This document shows positions 43,083 to 53,113 of a DNA stretch of 64,000 bases, piece after piece. The notes below the pieces were generated by a model. The model was not told where the DNA came from. It saw only the letters and a list, made by a program, of their open reading frames with translations, and ran no database searches. The DNA comes from an uncultured Cohaesibacter sp. (lineage in GTDB: Bacteria > Pseudomonadota > Alphaproteobacteria > Rhizobiales > Cohaesibacteraceae), in NCBI RefSeq assembly GCF_963678225.1, contig NZ_OY782764.1:2113001-2177000 (forward strand), in the 5' to 3' direction. Within the stretch, counting starts at the first letter, position 1. Every line of letters begins with the position of its first letter. The translations under genes and the position numbers were made by a program.

Positions 43083-43197
43083 TTCCGCAAGGACAGTGCA
43101 GATGCATCTTGCTGTCTTGGTTCGGCAACTCAGGAAGTGCGTGTCTGGCCAACGTTGCGGAGGCCAATGGCAACTCGGCGAGCCAAGTGGCTTGGCT

Positions 43198-43719
43198 TTA
43201 TTCTGTGGGTCTTATCTCGCCGGTATCCAACACTGGTGAGGCGTCCATATCTTCTGCATTCAACATAGCCGCCACTCTCTCAAGACTGGCCACAAGCATG
43301 GCTTGCTCCCAATTCTCCATGGCAGCAAATTTGCGTACAAATGTTTGCTGCAAGGGGTCAGGGGCATCGCGAAGCACAGCACGTCCCGCATCTGTGAGAA
43401 GGATGTTGGTCTGTCGGCGATCCTGAGTTGATTTCTCGCGCACAGCCACACCGTCACGAACCAGTTTGTCGACCAGAGAGGTAACCGTGCCTTGCGAAAC
43501 ACGCATCCGCACTGAAATGGCTTTGGCGGTGGCATATCCTTGCTCGGAGACAATTTGCAAAACGCGAAACTGGGTGGGAGTGACGCCGCTGGTCTGGCGG
43601 ATTTCGCGACCAAACAATTCAGTTGCGCGCACAATCCGTCTCAGGGCAATCAAGCTAGAGTCGATGCGGTCCAAGTGGCCTCCATTTGATGACTGGTGAA
43701 GAACACGATGGTGTTTCAA
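43198..43719 (-). CDS. ectR: MarR-family regulator of ectoine genes
   Basis: 173 residues. Winged helix: GYATAKAISVRMRVSQGTVTSLVDKLVRDG followed by the wing REKSTQDRRQTNILLTDAG. Divergent from ectA with about 210 bases between, the known position of EctR-type regulators in several ectoine producers. It presumably represses ectABC-ask at low salt. Confidence 0.83.
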   Translation of the reverse strand: MKHHRVLHQSSNGGHLDRIDSSLIALRRIVRATELFGREIRQTSGVTPTQFRVLQIVSEQGYATAKAISVRMRVSQGTVTSLVDKLVRDGVAVREKSTQDRRQTNILLTDAGRAVLRDAPDPLQQTFVRKFAAMENWEQAMLVASLERVAAMLNAEDMDASPVLDTGEIRPTE

Positions 43720-43817
43720 TGCGAGGATAATAGCCAGATTACTTCAATAAAGCAAAATTTTATTTAATTCGATTATCAAAGCTATAATTTGTAATTCTCA
43801 CATTAAAAAGCTAAGAT

Positions 43818-43837
43818 ATCGGCTGAATTCAGCCGAT
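43818..43837. promoter_or_regulatory. 20-bp perfect palindrome before ectA
   Basis: ATCGGCTGAATTCAGCCGAT, reading the same on both strands, 94 bases before ectA in an AT-rich region. A good candidate EctR operator; the TTTT after it also allows a terminator reading on the plus strand. Confidence 0.65.
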
Positions 43838-43931
43838 TTTAGCGACTTTTGAAATTAAATTGCTTTGATTATTGAAATTTATTGGCCGCTATGTTAGTTC
43901 GACATGCGAAGCGAAAAGGAGCTCACTACAC

Positions 43932-44462
43932 ATGCAATATACCGCTAAACAGATTCACCCCGCCCGTCCCCTGTTGCGCATTCCCTGTGCCGAGGATGGC
44001 GCCGAGATCTGGGAACTCGTTCGCAATTGCCGACCACTCGATGAAAACTCCATGTATTGCAACCTTCTGCAATGCGATCATTTCGCTGACACCTGTGTGT
44101 TGGCGGAAATGTCCGGTGAGGTTGTTGGCTGGATCTCGGCTTATATCTTACCCAATGAGCCGGACACGCTGTTTATCTGGCAGGTTGCCGTTGCAGAAAA
44201 GGCCCGCGGTCTTGGACTGGGGAGCAAGATGCTGCAGACGATCATCGGCAGGCCGCAATGCGAGGCTGTCACCAAACTGCAAACAACAATCACAAAAGAC
44301 AACGAAGCGTCTTGGGCTTTGTTTGGCAAATTCGCGAAAAACCAGAGCTGCAAGCTGGACTTCCAGCCCTATTACACCCAGTCGCAGCATTTTCAGGATC
44401 GCCACGATACCGAAAATCTGGTCACGATCCGGCTGGCGGAACGTGCGGCGCTGGCGGCTTGA
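43932..44462 (+). CDS. ectA: Diaminobutyrate acetyltransferase
   Basis: 176 residues from an ATG at 43932 preceded by AAAAGGAG; a longer frame from 43872 is rejected. GNAT fold: the acetyl-CoA loop is EKARGLGLGSKML, preceded by LFIWQVAV; the family N-terminal DGAEIWELVRNC and MYCNLLQCDHFADT are present. It acetylates L-2,4-diaminobutyrate at the gamma position, the second step of ectoine synthesis. Confidence 0.95.
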   Translation: MQYTAKQIHPARPLLRIPCAEDGAEIWELVRNCRPLDENSMYCNLLQCDHFADTCVLAEMSGEVVGWISAYILPNEPDTLFIWQVAVAEKARGLGLGSKMLQTIIGRPQCEAVTKLQTTITKDNEASWALFGKFAKNQSCKLDFQPYYTQSQHFQDRHDTENLVTIRLAERAALAA

Positions 44463-44536
44463 GCCTTCTGCTCGCCAAACCTGATCACCGCACCCTTTTC
44501 ATTTTTCGAACGCCAAGGAAATCCCAAGGAAACCTT

Positions 44537-45823
44537 ATGTCTACAACACCCGCTAACACGGACATTTTTACACGTCGCGAATCCGATGCGCGCAGTTATT
44601 GTCGTGGCTTTGACACCGTCTTCACCTCTGCAAACGGATCAGAGATGATCGATCAAGACGGGACACGCTATATCGACTTTCTTGCAGGCTGCTCTTCGCT
44701 GAACTACGGGCACAACGACCCCGATCTAAAACAGGCCCTTATTGACCATATTCAAGCTGATGGCATTGCTCATGGCTTGGACATGCATACGGACACCAAA
44801 GCCGCTTTCATCGAGTCGTTCGAGAAGCATATTTTCGCCCCGCGCAAGATGGCGCACAAAATCATGTTCACCGGGCCGACTGGCGCCAACACCGTGGAAG
44901 CTGCGATGAAGATTGCGCGCAAGGTCACGGGGCGCACTAACATTATCGCCTTTACCAACGGGTTCCACGGTGTAACGCAAGGCGCGCTGGCGGCAACCGG
45001 AAACGGCTATCACCGCGAGGGATCCGGTGTGCCGTTAAACAACGTTACCCGCATGCCCTTTGATGGTTTCGTTGGGGAGCATAATGATACAACGGCCTTC
45101 ATAGAAGCGATGCTTGCTGATCAGTCTTCGGGGATGGATGCTCCGGCGGCCATCATTCTTGAAACGGTGCAGGGAGAGGGCGGGTTAAATGCGGCCTCCG
45201 CTGAATGGCTACGCAGCATTGCGCAGATGGCCAAAAAGGCGGGCGCATTGTTGATCGTCGATGACGTGCAAGCCGGGTGCGGGCGCACCGGGCGCTTTTT
45301 CTCCTTTGAAGAAAGCGGCATTTCTCCAGACATCGTCACCTTGGCCAAGTCGATCTCTGGTTTTGGCCTGCCAATGGGGCTTGTCTTGGTAAAACCGGAG
45401 CATGATGTCATGGGGCCGGCGGAACATAACGGCACCTTCCGCGGCAACACTCACGCCTTTGTCACGGCGCGGGCCGCGATTGAAAAATTCTGGTGCGACA
45501 ATCGCTTTGAACAGGATATTGCGCGTCGGGCAAAACTGATCGAGCAGGGTTTGCAGGCCATTGCCGACATGATCCCAGGTGCTCGCCTCAAAGGACGCGG
45601 CATGATGCGCGGCGTTGATGTGGGCAGTGGCGCCTTGGCGGGTGAAATTTGTGCCCGCGCCTTCCAAAACGGGCTCATCATCGAAACTTCAGGGTCGGAG
45701 GATGAAGTGGTCAAGATCCTTGCTCCTCTGACAACGCCGGACGACATGCTTCAAACTGGTTTGGATATTCTCATCGACGCAGCACAGAGCGTGCTGGTCA
45801 CTTATAAATACGCAGCGGAGTAA
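44537..45823 (+). CDS. ectB: Diaminobutyrate-2-oxoglutarate transaminase
   Basis: 428 residues from the ATG at 44537 with AAGGAAAC before it; a longer frame overlaps ect[43 protein letters not shown] and the PLP lysine in [14 protein letters not shown]. It makes diaminobutyrate from aspartate-semialdehyde. Confidence 0.96.
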   Translation: MSTTPANTDIFTRRESDARSYCRGFDTVFTSANGSEMIDQDGTRYIDFLAGCSSLNYGHNDPDLKQALIDHIQADGIAHGLDMHTDTKAAFIESFEKHIFAPRKMAHKIMFTGPTGANTVEAAMKIARKVTGRTNIIAFTNGFHGVTQGALAATGNGYHREGSGVPLNNVTRMPFDGFVGEHNDTTAFIEAMLADQSSGMDAPAAIILETVQGEGGLNAASAEWLRSIAQMAKKAGALLIVDDVQAGCGRTGRFFSFEESGISPDIVTLAKSISGFGLPMGLVLVKPEHDVMGPAEHNGTFRGNTHAFVTARAAIEKFWCDNRFEQDIARRAKLIEQGLQAIADMIPGARLKGRGMMRGVDVGSGALAGEICARAFQNGLIIETSGSEDEVVKILAPLTTPDDMLQTGLDILIDAAQSVLVTYKYAAE

Positions 45824-45827
45824 CAAC

Positions 45828-46232
45828 ATGATTGTGCGCGACCTCAACGAGATTTTGAAAAGCCAGCCAGATCGCGTGGTATCAGATGCCCAATGGAGCA
45901 GCATCCGCATGCTCTTGGCGAATGACGGAATGGGTTTTTCCTTCCATATCACGTTTCTGGAACCAGGCTCTGAGCACACGTTCGAATATAAGAACCATTT
46001 CGAGAGCGTTTTTTGCATGCAGGGGAGCGGCTCGATCACCGATCTTGCGACCGGCGAAACCCACCCGATCAAACCCGGTGTGATGTATGCGCTGGACCAG
46101 CATGACCGCCATATTCTGCGGGCAGAGGAACAACTGGTCATGGCCTGTTGCTTCAACCCGCCGGTGACCGGCAAGGAAGTGCATCGCGAAGATGGCTCCT
46201 ACGCCGCCGCAGAAGATTTAGAATCAGCTTGA
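45828..46232 (+). CDS. ectC: L-ectoine synthase
   Basis: 134 residues, cupin fold. [28 protein letters not shown] and [15 protein letters not shown]. It closes the ring of N-acetyl-diaminobutyrate to ectoine. It starts 4 bases after ectB. No ectD (hydroxylase) follows. Confidence 0.96.
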   Translation: MIVRDLNEILKSQPDRVVSDAQWSSIRMLLANDGMGFSFHITFLEPGSEHTFEYKNHFESVFCMQGSGSITDLATGETHPIKPGVMYALDQHDRHILRAEEQLVMACCFNPPVTGKEVHREDGSYAAAEDLESA

Positions 46233-46262
46233 AAGGCTCCGACAACTGTCGGATGACATAGT

Positions 46263-47699
46263 GTGACTTTCCCAAAACACACCGTCGAGAAAATCGGCGG
46301 CACCTCTATGTCGCGTATCAATGAATTGCGCGATACACTGATAATAGGCGACCGAACAGCGGGTGAGCTGTTCCACCGGATCTTTGTCGTTTCCGCCTTT
46401 GGCGGGATCACAAACCTGTTGCTGGAGCACAAGAAAACAAGCGATCCGGGTGTTTACGCGCTCTTCGCCAATGACGACAATGATCACAGCTGGCTGGATG
46501 CCCTGACCCGCGTTGGCGCAGCCATGGCAGAACGGCACAATGCGGTCTTGCACAATTCCGCTGATCGCACACTGGCCGAGAATTTCGTACGCGACCGGAT
46601 TGAGGGAGCGCGCAATTGCCTGTTCGATTTAAGACGCCTTTGCTCTTACGGGCATTTCAGGCTTTCCAATCAGATGATGATCGTGCGAGAGCTGCTTTCC
46701 GGTCTGGGGGAAGCCCATTCCGCTTATGTGACAACGTTGATGCTCAAACGCGCCGGGGTCAATGCGCGTTTTGTCGACCTCAGCGGCTGGCGTGACGAAA
46801 CCGAATGCAGCTTGCAGGAGCGCATTGCCGGCGCTTTCAAGGATGTGGATCTGACGTCGGAACTGCCCATCGTGACAGGCTATGCGCAATGCCGCGAGGG
46901 CTTGATGCGCGAATATGATCGCGGCTATTCCGAAGTCACTTTTTCTAACATCGCCGCCTATACTGGCGCAGAAGAAGCGATCATTCACAAGGAATTCCAT
47001 CTCTCTTCTGCCGACCCCGCGTTGGTTGGAATAGATGCGGTTCGCAAGCTTGGCCACACAAATTACGATGTGGCAGATCAGCTTTCCAACATGGGGATGG
47101 AAGCCATTCACCCCAATGCGGCAAAGACATTGCGCCAATCGCAGGTCGCCCTGCGGGTTACAAATGCCTTCGATCCGTCCGATCCTGGCACGCTTATCGA
47201 CGACCAACCTGCGGATTCCTCTGCGGTGGAGATCATCACCGGCCTCAACGTCGCAGCTCTCGAACTGTTTGAACAGGACATGGTAGGGGTCAAAGGCTAT
47301 GACGCCGAGATTTTGGCATCCCTCAAGCGCCACAAGGTGCGCATTGCGTCGAAAACGTCGAATGCCAATGCCATTACCCACTATGTTGACGCCCCTTTGA
47401 AGACTGTGCGGCGGGTGGTGTCGGATCTGGAAACAATCTTCCCCTCTGCTCAGGTGAGCATCCGCAACGTTTCGATTGTCTCAGTGATCGGTCGCGACCT
47501 CTCAGGGCTGAATGCCTTCTCCAAAGGCTTGGTGGCATTGGAGAAAGCCGGCATCGATGTGCTGGCAGCACAACAGTCGCCGCGCAACGTGGACATTCAG
47601 TTCGTCGTTCCGCAAGATGCTGCTGACAGCGCCGTGGTTGCCCTTCATAAGGCCCTGATTGGAGCTGCCAAAGCGAGCCACCTAAAGAAAGCGGCATGA
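46263..47699 (+). CDS. ask: Ectoine-specific aspartate kinase
   Basis: 478 residues from a GTG at 46263. The kinase motif is KIGGTSMSR near residue 10 (KxGGTS), and ACT domains lie in the last third (QVSIRNVSIVSVIGRDLSG). The Ask_Ect subgroup occurs at the end of ectABC operons and is less feedback-sensitive than the housekeeping enzyme. It supplies aspartyl phosphate for the pathway. A small CCGACA-AC-TGTCGG hairpin (46239-46252) precedes the start and may lower its translation. Confidence 0.92.
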   Translation: MTFPKHTVEKIGGTSMSRINELRDTLIIGDRTAGELFHRIFVVSAFGGITNLLLEHKKTSDPGVYALFANDDNDHSWLDALTRVGAAMAERHNAVLHNSADRTLAENFVRDRIEGARNCLFDLRRLCSYGHFRLSNQMMIVRELLSGLGEAHSAYVTTLMLKRAGVNARFVDLSGWRDETECSLQERIAGAFKDVDLTSELPIVTGYAQCREGLMREYDRGYSEVTFSNIAAYTGAEEAIIHKEFHLSSADPALVGIDAVRKLGHTNYDVADQLSNMGMEAIHPNAAKTLRQSQVALRVTNAFDPSDPGTLIDDQPADSSAVEIITGLNVAALELFEQDMVGVKGYDAEILASLKRHKVRIASKTSNANAITHYVDAPLKTVRRVVSDLETIFPSAQVSIRNVSIVSVIGRDLSGLNAFSKGLVALEKAGIDVLAAQQSPRNVDIQFVVPQDAADSAVVALHKALIGAAKASHLKKAA

Positions 47700-47850
47700 G
47701 ACCACATTCTGATGGGCTCCTGGCACTTAAGGGAAGGGCGCCCATCTGGAGGATCGTTAAGGGCCATCACCCGAGATTTGGCGCCTAAGGCAGACGAACT
47801 GACGAAAAGCATTGCTTGTATAAGGTCGCTTTTCTAAGTAATTTCCCGTT

Positions 47851-48849
47851 ATGGGTCAGGTTACATCACTATTTGCTCGGAAAGTTGTTGCAGCGGCAGG
47901 GGACAGCATCGACGCCAAGGCGGTGTTGGGGGCGGTCGGCCTTGACGTTGATGGGCCATTTGACCCCAAGCTGATGCTGGACGAAGAAGACTATTACGGC
48001 ATGCTCGAGCTGATGGCCCGGCAGTTCGACATCACGGCCTTGCCGCTCATTGTGGGCGATGCAATGCGGCCGGATGAATATGGAGCGCTCGGACTTGCCT
48101 GGAAGGCCGCACCAACCTTGTTGGGCTCATTTGCACGTGTGGAGCGCTACGCTCGTCTTTGGACCAGTGTCGTGCGATACGAACTGAAGCAGGGTGAAGC
48201 CGGCCTATTGTTCATCGAGCACCGCGAGGGGGAAAGACGTTTGGGAATGCGTCTTTCCATCGAAGCCGATCTTGCCAGTGCTGTTTCGCTTGGGCGGCAG
48301 GCTACATCCGATGCCTTCGCTCCGCTTGCCGTTTATTTCAAGCATCCTGCTCCCAAGAGGGTTGCTCATCACGAAGCCTATTTTGGCTGTCCGGTGCATT
48401 TTGATGCTCAAATGGACGCATTGTTGATGAAGCCGGAGGCTCTGGCGGCGCCCAACCGTCTGGGAGATGAGGGCATCACGCGGTTTTTGGTATCGCATTT
48501 GGATGACGAGCTATCCAAGATTGACGATACACCCACTTTGGGCGCGCGGACAAAAGACGAAATCGCCCGCGCGCTTAGCAACGGATTACCAAAGATGGCG
48601 GACATTGCGCGCCAACTTGGATTAAGCGTTCGGTCCTTTCACCGCCGGCTCGCAGAGCAGGGCGTCAGCTTTCAGGCGCTAACGGAAGAAACTCGCAGGG
48701 ACATCGCGATCGGCATGTTGAAAGAGGAACGCTATGCGCTCTCAGAAATCGCCTTTCTGACAGGCTATTCCGAGCAGAGCGCATTCAACCGTGCCTTCAA
48801 AAGATGGACCGGCCACACGCCCGCGAGCTATCGCAAGTCTCAGCCATAG
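47851..48849 (+). CDS. AraC-family regulator
   Basis: 332 residues. The N-terminal 200 residues match the arabinose-binding-like domain of OruR/VirS-type AraC proteins (LGLAWKAAPTLLGSFARVERYARLW). The C-terminal double helix-turn-helix is MADIARQLGLSVRSFHRRL and LSEIAFLTGYSEQSAFNRAFKRWTGHTP. It precedes a reductase gene by 114 bases on the same strand and probably controls it. Confidence 0.9.
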   Translation: MGQVTSLFARKVVAAAGDSIDAKAVLGAVGLDVDGPFDPKLMLDEEDYYGMLELMARQFDITALPLIVGDAMRPDEYGALGLAWKAAPTLLGSFARVERYARLWTSVVRYELKQGEAGLLFIEHREGERRLGMRLSIEADLASAVSLGRQATSDAFAPLAVYFKHPAPKRVAHHEAYFGCPVHFDAQMDALLMKPEALAAPNRLGDEGITRFLVSHLDDELSKIDDTPTLGARTKDEIARALSNGLPKMADIARQLGLSVRSFHRRLAEQGVSFQALTEETRRDIAIGMLKEERYALSEIAFLTGYSEQSAFNRAFKRWTGHTPASYRKSQP

Positions 48850-48963
48850 TTTTGAATGGCGTTGTTGGCATCGACTGTCAAAAAGATGGCATTTCCGGTC
48901 AATATCTGGATCCACCTCCCACCTTAGTCTCCGGCCGTCAACAGATTGCAAAGGAGACTTCAC

Positions 48964-49791
48964 ATGTCCGATCACCCTATCCTCGTCATCGGCGCGTCCG
49001 GCAAGACCGGCTCCCGCGTTGCCAGTCGCCTCGAAAAGCTAGGAAAAACTGTTCGTTATGGCTCCCGCCGCGCGCCTTTCCCATTTGACTGGGAGGATAC
49101 GAATACATGGGCTGCAGCCTTGGATGGCATAGAGGCTGCCTATGTCACCTATTTCCCTGATCTGGCCTTTCCCGGTGCGGTCGAAAAGGTTGAGGCCCTG
49201 TGCGCTATGGCAAAGTCTTCTGGCCTTAAGCGTCTGGTGCTTTTGTCCGGTCGGGGAGAGCACCATGCACGAGAAGGCGAAAAGGTCGTCGAGGCATCGG
49301 GTTTGGACTATACGCTTGTTCGCTCATCATGGTTCGCACAGAATTTCAGCGAGGGCTACCTGCGCGATCCGATTCTTGCCGGACTGCTACCGATGCCTGG
49401 TGGCGATGTTCTGGAGCCTATCATCGATATCGACGATATCGCAGACGTAGCGGTCGCCGCGCTCACTGAAGAGGGCCATTCGCGCAAGCTCTATGAAGTA
49501 ACAGGCCCTGACCTCCTCGGCTTTGCAGACATGGCTCAGATCCTGTCCAGTGAGATTGGACTGCCCATTCAGCACATTCCCATCACCTTTGAGGACTTCC
49601 ACGCCCATGTGGCAGAAGCTGGTGGTGGATTTGTCGCAGATGTCTTCACTGCGATTGCTCGCGAGACGTTGGACGGACGCAATGCTAATGTTTGCAATGG
49701 CGTTGAGCGCGCCTTGGGACGCGCACCGACCAGCTTTGCCCAATTCGCCCATAAGACAGCGGTCAATGGGGCGTGGAGCGCCGCAGCCTAG
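48964..49791 (+). CDS. NmrA/atypical SDR-family NAD(P)-binding protein
   Basis: 275 residues from an ATG at 48964 with AAGGAGA before it. The Rossmann motif is ILVIGASGKTGSRVASRL. YTLVRSSWFAQNF fits NmrA-like proteins, related to NAD(P)H-quinone reductases or redox sensors. The 6-base GATATC repeats inside the gene are coding. Substrate unknown. Confidence 0.85.
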   Translation: MSDHPILVIGASGKTGSRVASRLEKLGKTVRYGSRRAPFPFDWEDTNTWAAALDGIEAAYVTYFPDLAFPGAVEKVEALCAMAKSSGLKRLVLLSGRGEHHAREGEKVVEASGLDYTLVRSSWFAQNFSEGYLRDPILAGLLPMPGGDVLEPIIDIDDIADVAVAALTEEGHSRKLYEVTGPDLLGFADMAQILSSEIGLPIQHIPITFEDFHAHVAEAGGGFVADVFTAIARETLDGRNANVCNGVERALGRAPTSFAQFAHKTAVNGAWSAAA

Positions 49792-49820
49792 GCAGCCGCT
49801 CTATATAGAAGGACAAAACC

Positions 49821-50237
49821 ATGACGCTTAATTTCTTTCAAAAACTTGTTCTTGGCATCGCTGGCCTCACCGCATTTGTGATCGGTGCCACCATCACCTC
49901 CATGCCGCACATGTTCTACGCCAGTTACGGCATCTTTCTTGGCTCTGAGGCAAGTCTTTTAAGCGAGCTTCGCGCTCCCGGTGCAGGGCTGGCCTCTTTG
50001 GGGGGCATCATGCTGATTGGCATCGTAAGACAAAGATTCGCGGCGGTTGCCATCCTTGCCTCTCTGATGGTCTTTCTGTCCTTTCCTGCCGGTCGTCTTG
50101 TCAGTCTGGTCTTGGATGGAATGCCCTCGACAGGCATCCTTATGGCTCTCATCTTTGAGTGTCTAATCGCAGCACTTTGTTTGCTTGCGTTTGTGCCGAA
50201 GCGTCGTGTGCAGCACAATAAAACCCAATCTGTTTGA
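49821..50237 (+). CDS. DUF4345-like integral membrane protein
   Basis: 138 residues with four hydrophobic segments (KLVLGIAGLTAFVIGATI; LGGIMLIGIV; FAAVAILASLMVFL; LMALIFECLIAALCLLAF). The LRAPGAGLASLGGIMLIG stretch is typical of DUF4345. It follows the reductase gene by 29 bases and may work with it; function unknown. Confidence 0.72.
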   Translation: MTLNFFQKLVLGIAGLTAFVIGATITSMPHMFYASYGIFLGSEASLLSELRAPGAGLASLGGIMLIGIVRQRFAAVAILASLMVFLSFPAGRLVSLVLDGMPSTGILMALIFECLIAALCLLAFVPKRRVQHNKTQSV

Positions 50238-50246
50238 AACAGTGAT

Positions 50247-50278
50247 TGGGAGGGACAACGCGCCCTCCCATACTTTTT
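50247..50278 (+). terminator. Terminator after the DUF4345-like gene
   Basis: TGGGAGGG / CCCTCCCA stem with an eight-base loop, then TACTTTTTG. It also marks the end of the facing haem-receptor gene. Confidence 0.8.
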
Positions 50279-50286
50279 GCAAGGCT

Positions 50287-52314
50287 TCAGCCACCAAAAC
50301 GCTGTTTGAAGGTAAACATGATGGCGCGGCCGCTTGAATTGTCTGTGAAGCCGTAGGGTTTGTAAGTTTCGTCAAACAGGTTTTCGACATTCACTGATAG
50401 GGTGGTCCCTTCTCTTGGCTCATAAGAAGCGAAGAGGTTCACAACATCAAAATCTTCGGCAGATGTATCTTCCTGCGCCTTGTAAGTCTCCCACTGAGCT
50501 CCGAAATTGGCTTTGTCGTCCAATGCTCTAAAACCAATATTCGTTACGAATTTGTTCGCAGGGACGGAATCCAGAAGGCCTCCATCTGTTTCATTGTAGC
50601 CCTTCTGGACAGAGCCGGATAAACCGGCATAAAACCAGCCGGCATCATATGTGGCTTCAAGTTCGAAGCCTTCAATCCGGGCGCTTTTGATATTCTGATA
50701 CTGATATTCAGGATACGTATAATAGGGCGCTGCAGGTATCCCTACACCGATCTGTTCGATATAGTCGGAAACGTTATTCTGGAATATTGCAGCTTTCAGG
50801 CGCAGACCATCGCTGTCAGTGAAGACGCTGTCCGCCGAATAGTTGATGCCAGCCTCATAGTTGCGCGAGGTTTCCGGTTTCAGATTCGCATTGGGTATCA
50901 TCTCGAACAGGCCCATATGCGACCAGCTTACGAGCGTCTCGGTGAGAGCCGGCGCTCTATAGGCCTCGGCATAAGACCCATAAACCTGCAATCCACCAAG
51001 GGCATTGCCAGAAAATGGTGAAACGCCAACCGTCACTTTTGGAGACAGGTGCGAGCCAGAATTGTCTACACCGTTGCCTTTCAGATTAAAGGCGTCATAC
51101 CGCAAGCCACCGTTTACTTCCAGCCAGTCTCCAAATCCGATTGAATCCTGAACAAATCCGCCGTAAACATTGCGCTGGCCTGATGGTGTTGCCCCATCTC
51201 CGCCAGAGTAGGCAGGGTCGCTATTATCGACCTTGTCCCGATAGCCATCAACTCCATATGTCAGTTTATGGTCAAATGCGCCGGTCGAAAACAGGCTGTT
51301 GTTGACGATGTCGGCACCGATTGTGTCAATTAGAAAAGTGCGCGTCTGCCCGTACCAACTGCTTGAGCTGCTCAGATATTCCTGATCCAGATCGGTGCTT
51401 GTCCAATAGCCATTGATCCGCAGATCCACCAAGTCATTATCCAGACTGACATAGCTATAGTCTGCGGTCAGATTGTTCGTGTCGACAACATTGCCATAGC
51501 TACCCGAAGAGGTGGTGGTTTCGTCATGGTTATGGATATAACCAAGCAGCAGTCTTTGTTCTTCACTCAGTTGAATGTCGGCCTTGGCCATGCCTCGCAC
51601 AACCTGACTATCAGAATTCGCAATCTTGTTTCCGTCGCCGTCTTGATAGTCGTCATTGTCTCGAAAGACCAAAGACCCAAGAACAGAGAATGCATCATTG
51701 ACTCGCACCGCCGCTGTCTCGCCAGCGGCCCATCCTTTGTTGGTGTTATAGCGTAGCATGGTTTCTGCAGCCCAGGTTTCATCCGCTTCGAGAAAATGGC
51801 TTGGACTTTTTGTTCTGAAGCCAACAACCCCGCCGATGGCGCCTGAGCCATAGGCATTGGCCGACGGGCCTTTGATAACCGTCACATCTTGCAGGAATTC
51901 CGGCTCGAAAATGAAGGATCCGCTTGTTAGGCCGTGACTGGATTGTTGATAGTTTTGGCGTGCACCATCGACAGTAACCACGACGCGGCCAAAGCCTTCC
52001 AGTCCGCGAAGGTTGATAGACGCGGCGGTGTCTCCTGGTGTCATCGCTACGCTGGCACCGGGAACCCCTCTAAGGAGTTCTCGAACCGTATTGGCCCCCG
52101 TTTCCTCCTTGGTCTGCTCTCCTACAACGCTGATGGAGGCCATCTCGTTGATCGCCGCACCTTCTCCCTTGGAGGCGGTTACCGTGATTTCATCAAGCGT
52201 GGTAACAATGGGCTTTTGTTGGGAAACCTGTGCGTGCGCAGCTGTAAACAGGCAAACTGCAGTCATTGCAGTTCCGGCACGGAACATCGCTAACCGGATG
52301 GCATGGGTGTTCAT
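50287..52314 (-). CDS. hmuR: TonB-dependent haem/haemoglobin receptor
   Basis: 675 residues from an ATG at 52314 with CCAGGAGAG before it. After the signal peptide (ending TAAHAQ), a TonB-box-like region LDEITVTASKGEG, a plug domain (VRELLRGVPGASV, INLRGLEGFGRVVVTVDGARQNY), and a beta-barrel ending in FTFKQRFGG with the terminal aromatic-type end. The haem-receptor YRAP and NxNL pattern is seen as AYRAPALTE and PNANLKPE. Divergent from hmuPSTUV, which supports haem uptake. Confidence 0.9.
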   Translation of the reverse strand: MNTHAIRLAMFRAGTAMTAVCLFTAAHAQVSQQKPIVTTLDEITVTASKGEGAAINEMASISVVGEQTKEETGANTVRELLRGVPGASVAMTPGDTAASINLRGLEGFGRVVVTVDGARQNYQQSSHGLTSGSFIFEPEFLQDVTVIKGPSANAYGSGAIGGVVGFRTKSPSHFLEADETWAAETMLRYNTNKGWAAGETAAVRVNDAFSVLGSLVFRDNDDYQDGDGNKIANSDSQVVRGMAKADIQLSEEQRLLLGYIHNHDETTTSSGSYGNVVDTNNLTADYSYVSLDNDLVDLRINGYWTSTDLDQEYLSSSSSWYGQTRTFLIDTIGADIVNNSLFSTGAFDHKLTYGVDGYRDKVDNSDPAYSGGDGATPSGQRNVYGGFVQDSIGFGDWLEVNGGLRYDAFNLKGNGVDNSGSHLSPKVTVGVSPFSGNALGGLQVYGSYAEAYRAPALTETLVSWSHMGLFEMIPNANLKPETSRNYEAGINYSADSVFTDSDGLRLKAAIFQNNVSDYIEQIGVGIPAAPYYTYPEYQYQNIKSARIEGFELEATYDAGWFYAGLSGSVQKGYNETDGGLLDSVPANKFVTNIGFRALDDKANFGAQWETYKAQEDTSAEDFDVVNLFASYEPREGTTLSVNVENLFDETYKPYGFTDNSSGRAIMFTFKQRFGG

Positions 52315-52804
52315 GATACTCTCCTGGATTTTCCAGCCCGGGACCACGTTTGCTCAAACGTCCCGAGCGAAAAATTGTTAACAAAATTTGTGGGAAGGGG
52401 CGCCCAAAACCTGATCGCAGATGGTTCGGTCTTGCCAGACAGACCTATCCGCTTCGGGAAGTGAAATTTTTCACACCCACGCTTTGGCGCAGTAAGCCAA
52501 GCAGTTAAACTGTAGGTGCCGCCAGAGCGGCAAACAGCTTCTCGCATGATAGCCTCTTGAATTTTATGATTTTTTGGCTGGCTGTCGCGAACTGCTCAAT
52601 AGGCAAACGAACGGGCTGGCTGTCGTTTTGCTTCTCAAATCTGAGCGAGAACAATGTGCACTATTTTGAGAAGGCTCTTGCGTTAGGTATTAAACCTGAG
52701 TAAATGAGTCAACAATTAATTCTTGAGTCCATGACTCATAATTACAAGACCATCACATCGGATTGGACCGTCCGAAATCGACGAAATCGACCGCTTTTTT
52801 CAAC
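52315..52804. other. Divergent control region of the haem genes
   Basis: 490 bases between receptor and hmuP. The only clear structure is the TGAGTC repeat cluster at 52704-52739. A long minus-strand frame in the left part is not accepted. Confidence 0.6.
52704..52739. promoter_or_regulatory. TGAGTC repeat cluster
   Basis: TGAGTC at 52705, then the perfect inverted repeat TGAGTC-CAT-GACTCA at 52724-52738, the first two in the same direction 19-20 bases apart. Located 66 bases before the hmuP start. A regulator site is likely; it is not a textbook Fur or Irr box. Confidence 0.5.
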
Positions 52805-53011
52805 ATGACAGAAAGAAAAAAGACGATGATGCCTGAAATGAACAAAGGTCCCCATACCATTCCTTCTTCCGAAGATCGGCAGCCCGCTTTGCCCGTAATC
52901 CTCGACACTGAAGAGCTGTTTGGCAATGCGCGCGAGATACATCTCTCCCATCGCGGAGAAATCTACCGTTTGCGCATTACCTCGCAGCAGAAACTCATCC
53001 TGACAAAATAA
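52805..53011 (+). CDS. hmuP: Hemin uptake protein
   Basis: Up to 68 residues. The conserved C-terminal HemP domain is REIHLSHRGEIYRLRITSQQKLILTK. HmuP/HemP is a small protein needed for full expression of haem uptake genes in rhizobia and relatives. Start is unclear: ATG at 52805 or 52826; the last 40 residues hold the domain. Confidence 0.87.
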   Translation: MTERKKTMMPEMNKGPHTIPSSEDRQPALPVILDTEELFGNAREIHLSHRGEIYRLRITSQQKLILTK

Positions 53012-53113
53012 TCCAATCCGCTTCCCGAGGCGTTGCCATTGGGAAGCAGTGATCCCCAAGCCGACACACAGGAAGTCTTCATTGTGGAGCCGGACAATTG
53101 AGGAAATGAAACT

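Noticed and set aside
47711-47746. GATGGGC / GCCCATC inverted repeat after the ectoine aspartokinase gene
   Set aside because: Only 7 bp with a 22-base loop and no T run; too weak to call a terminator.
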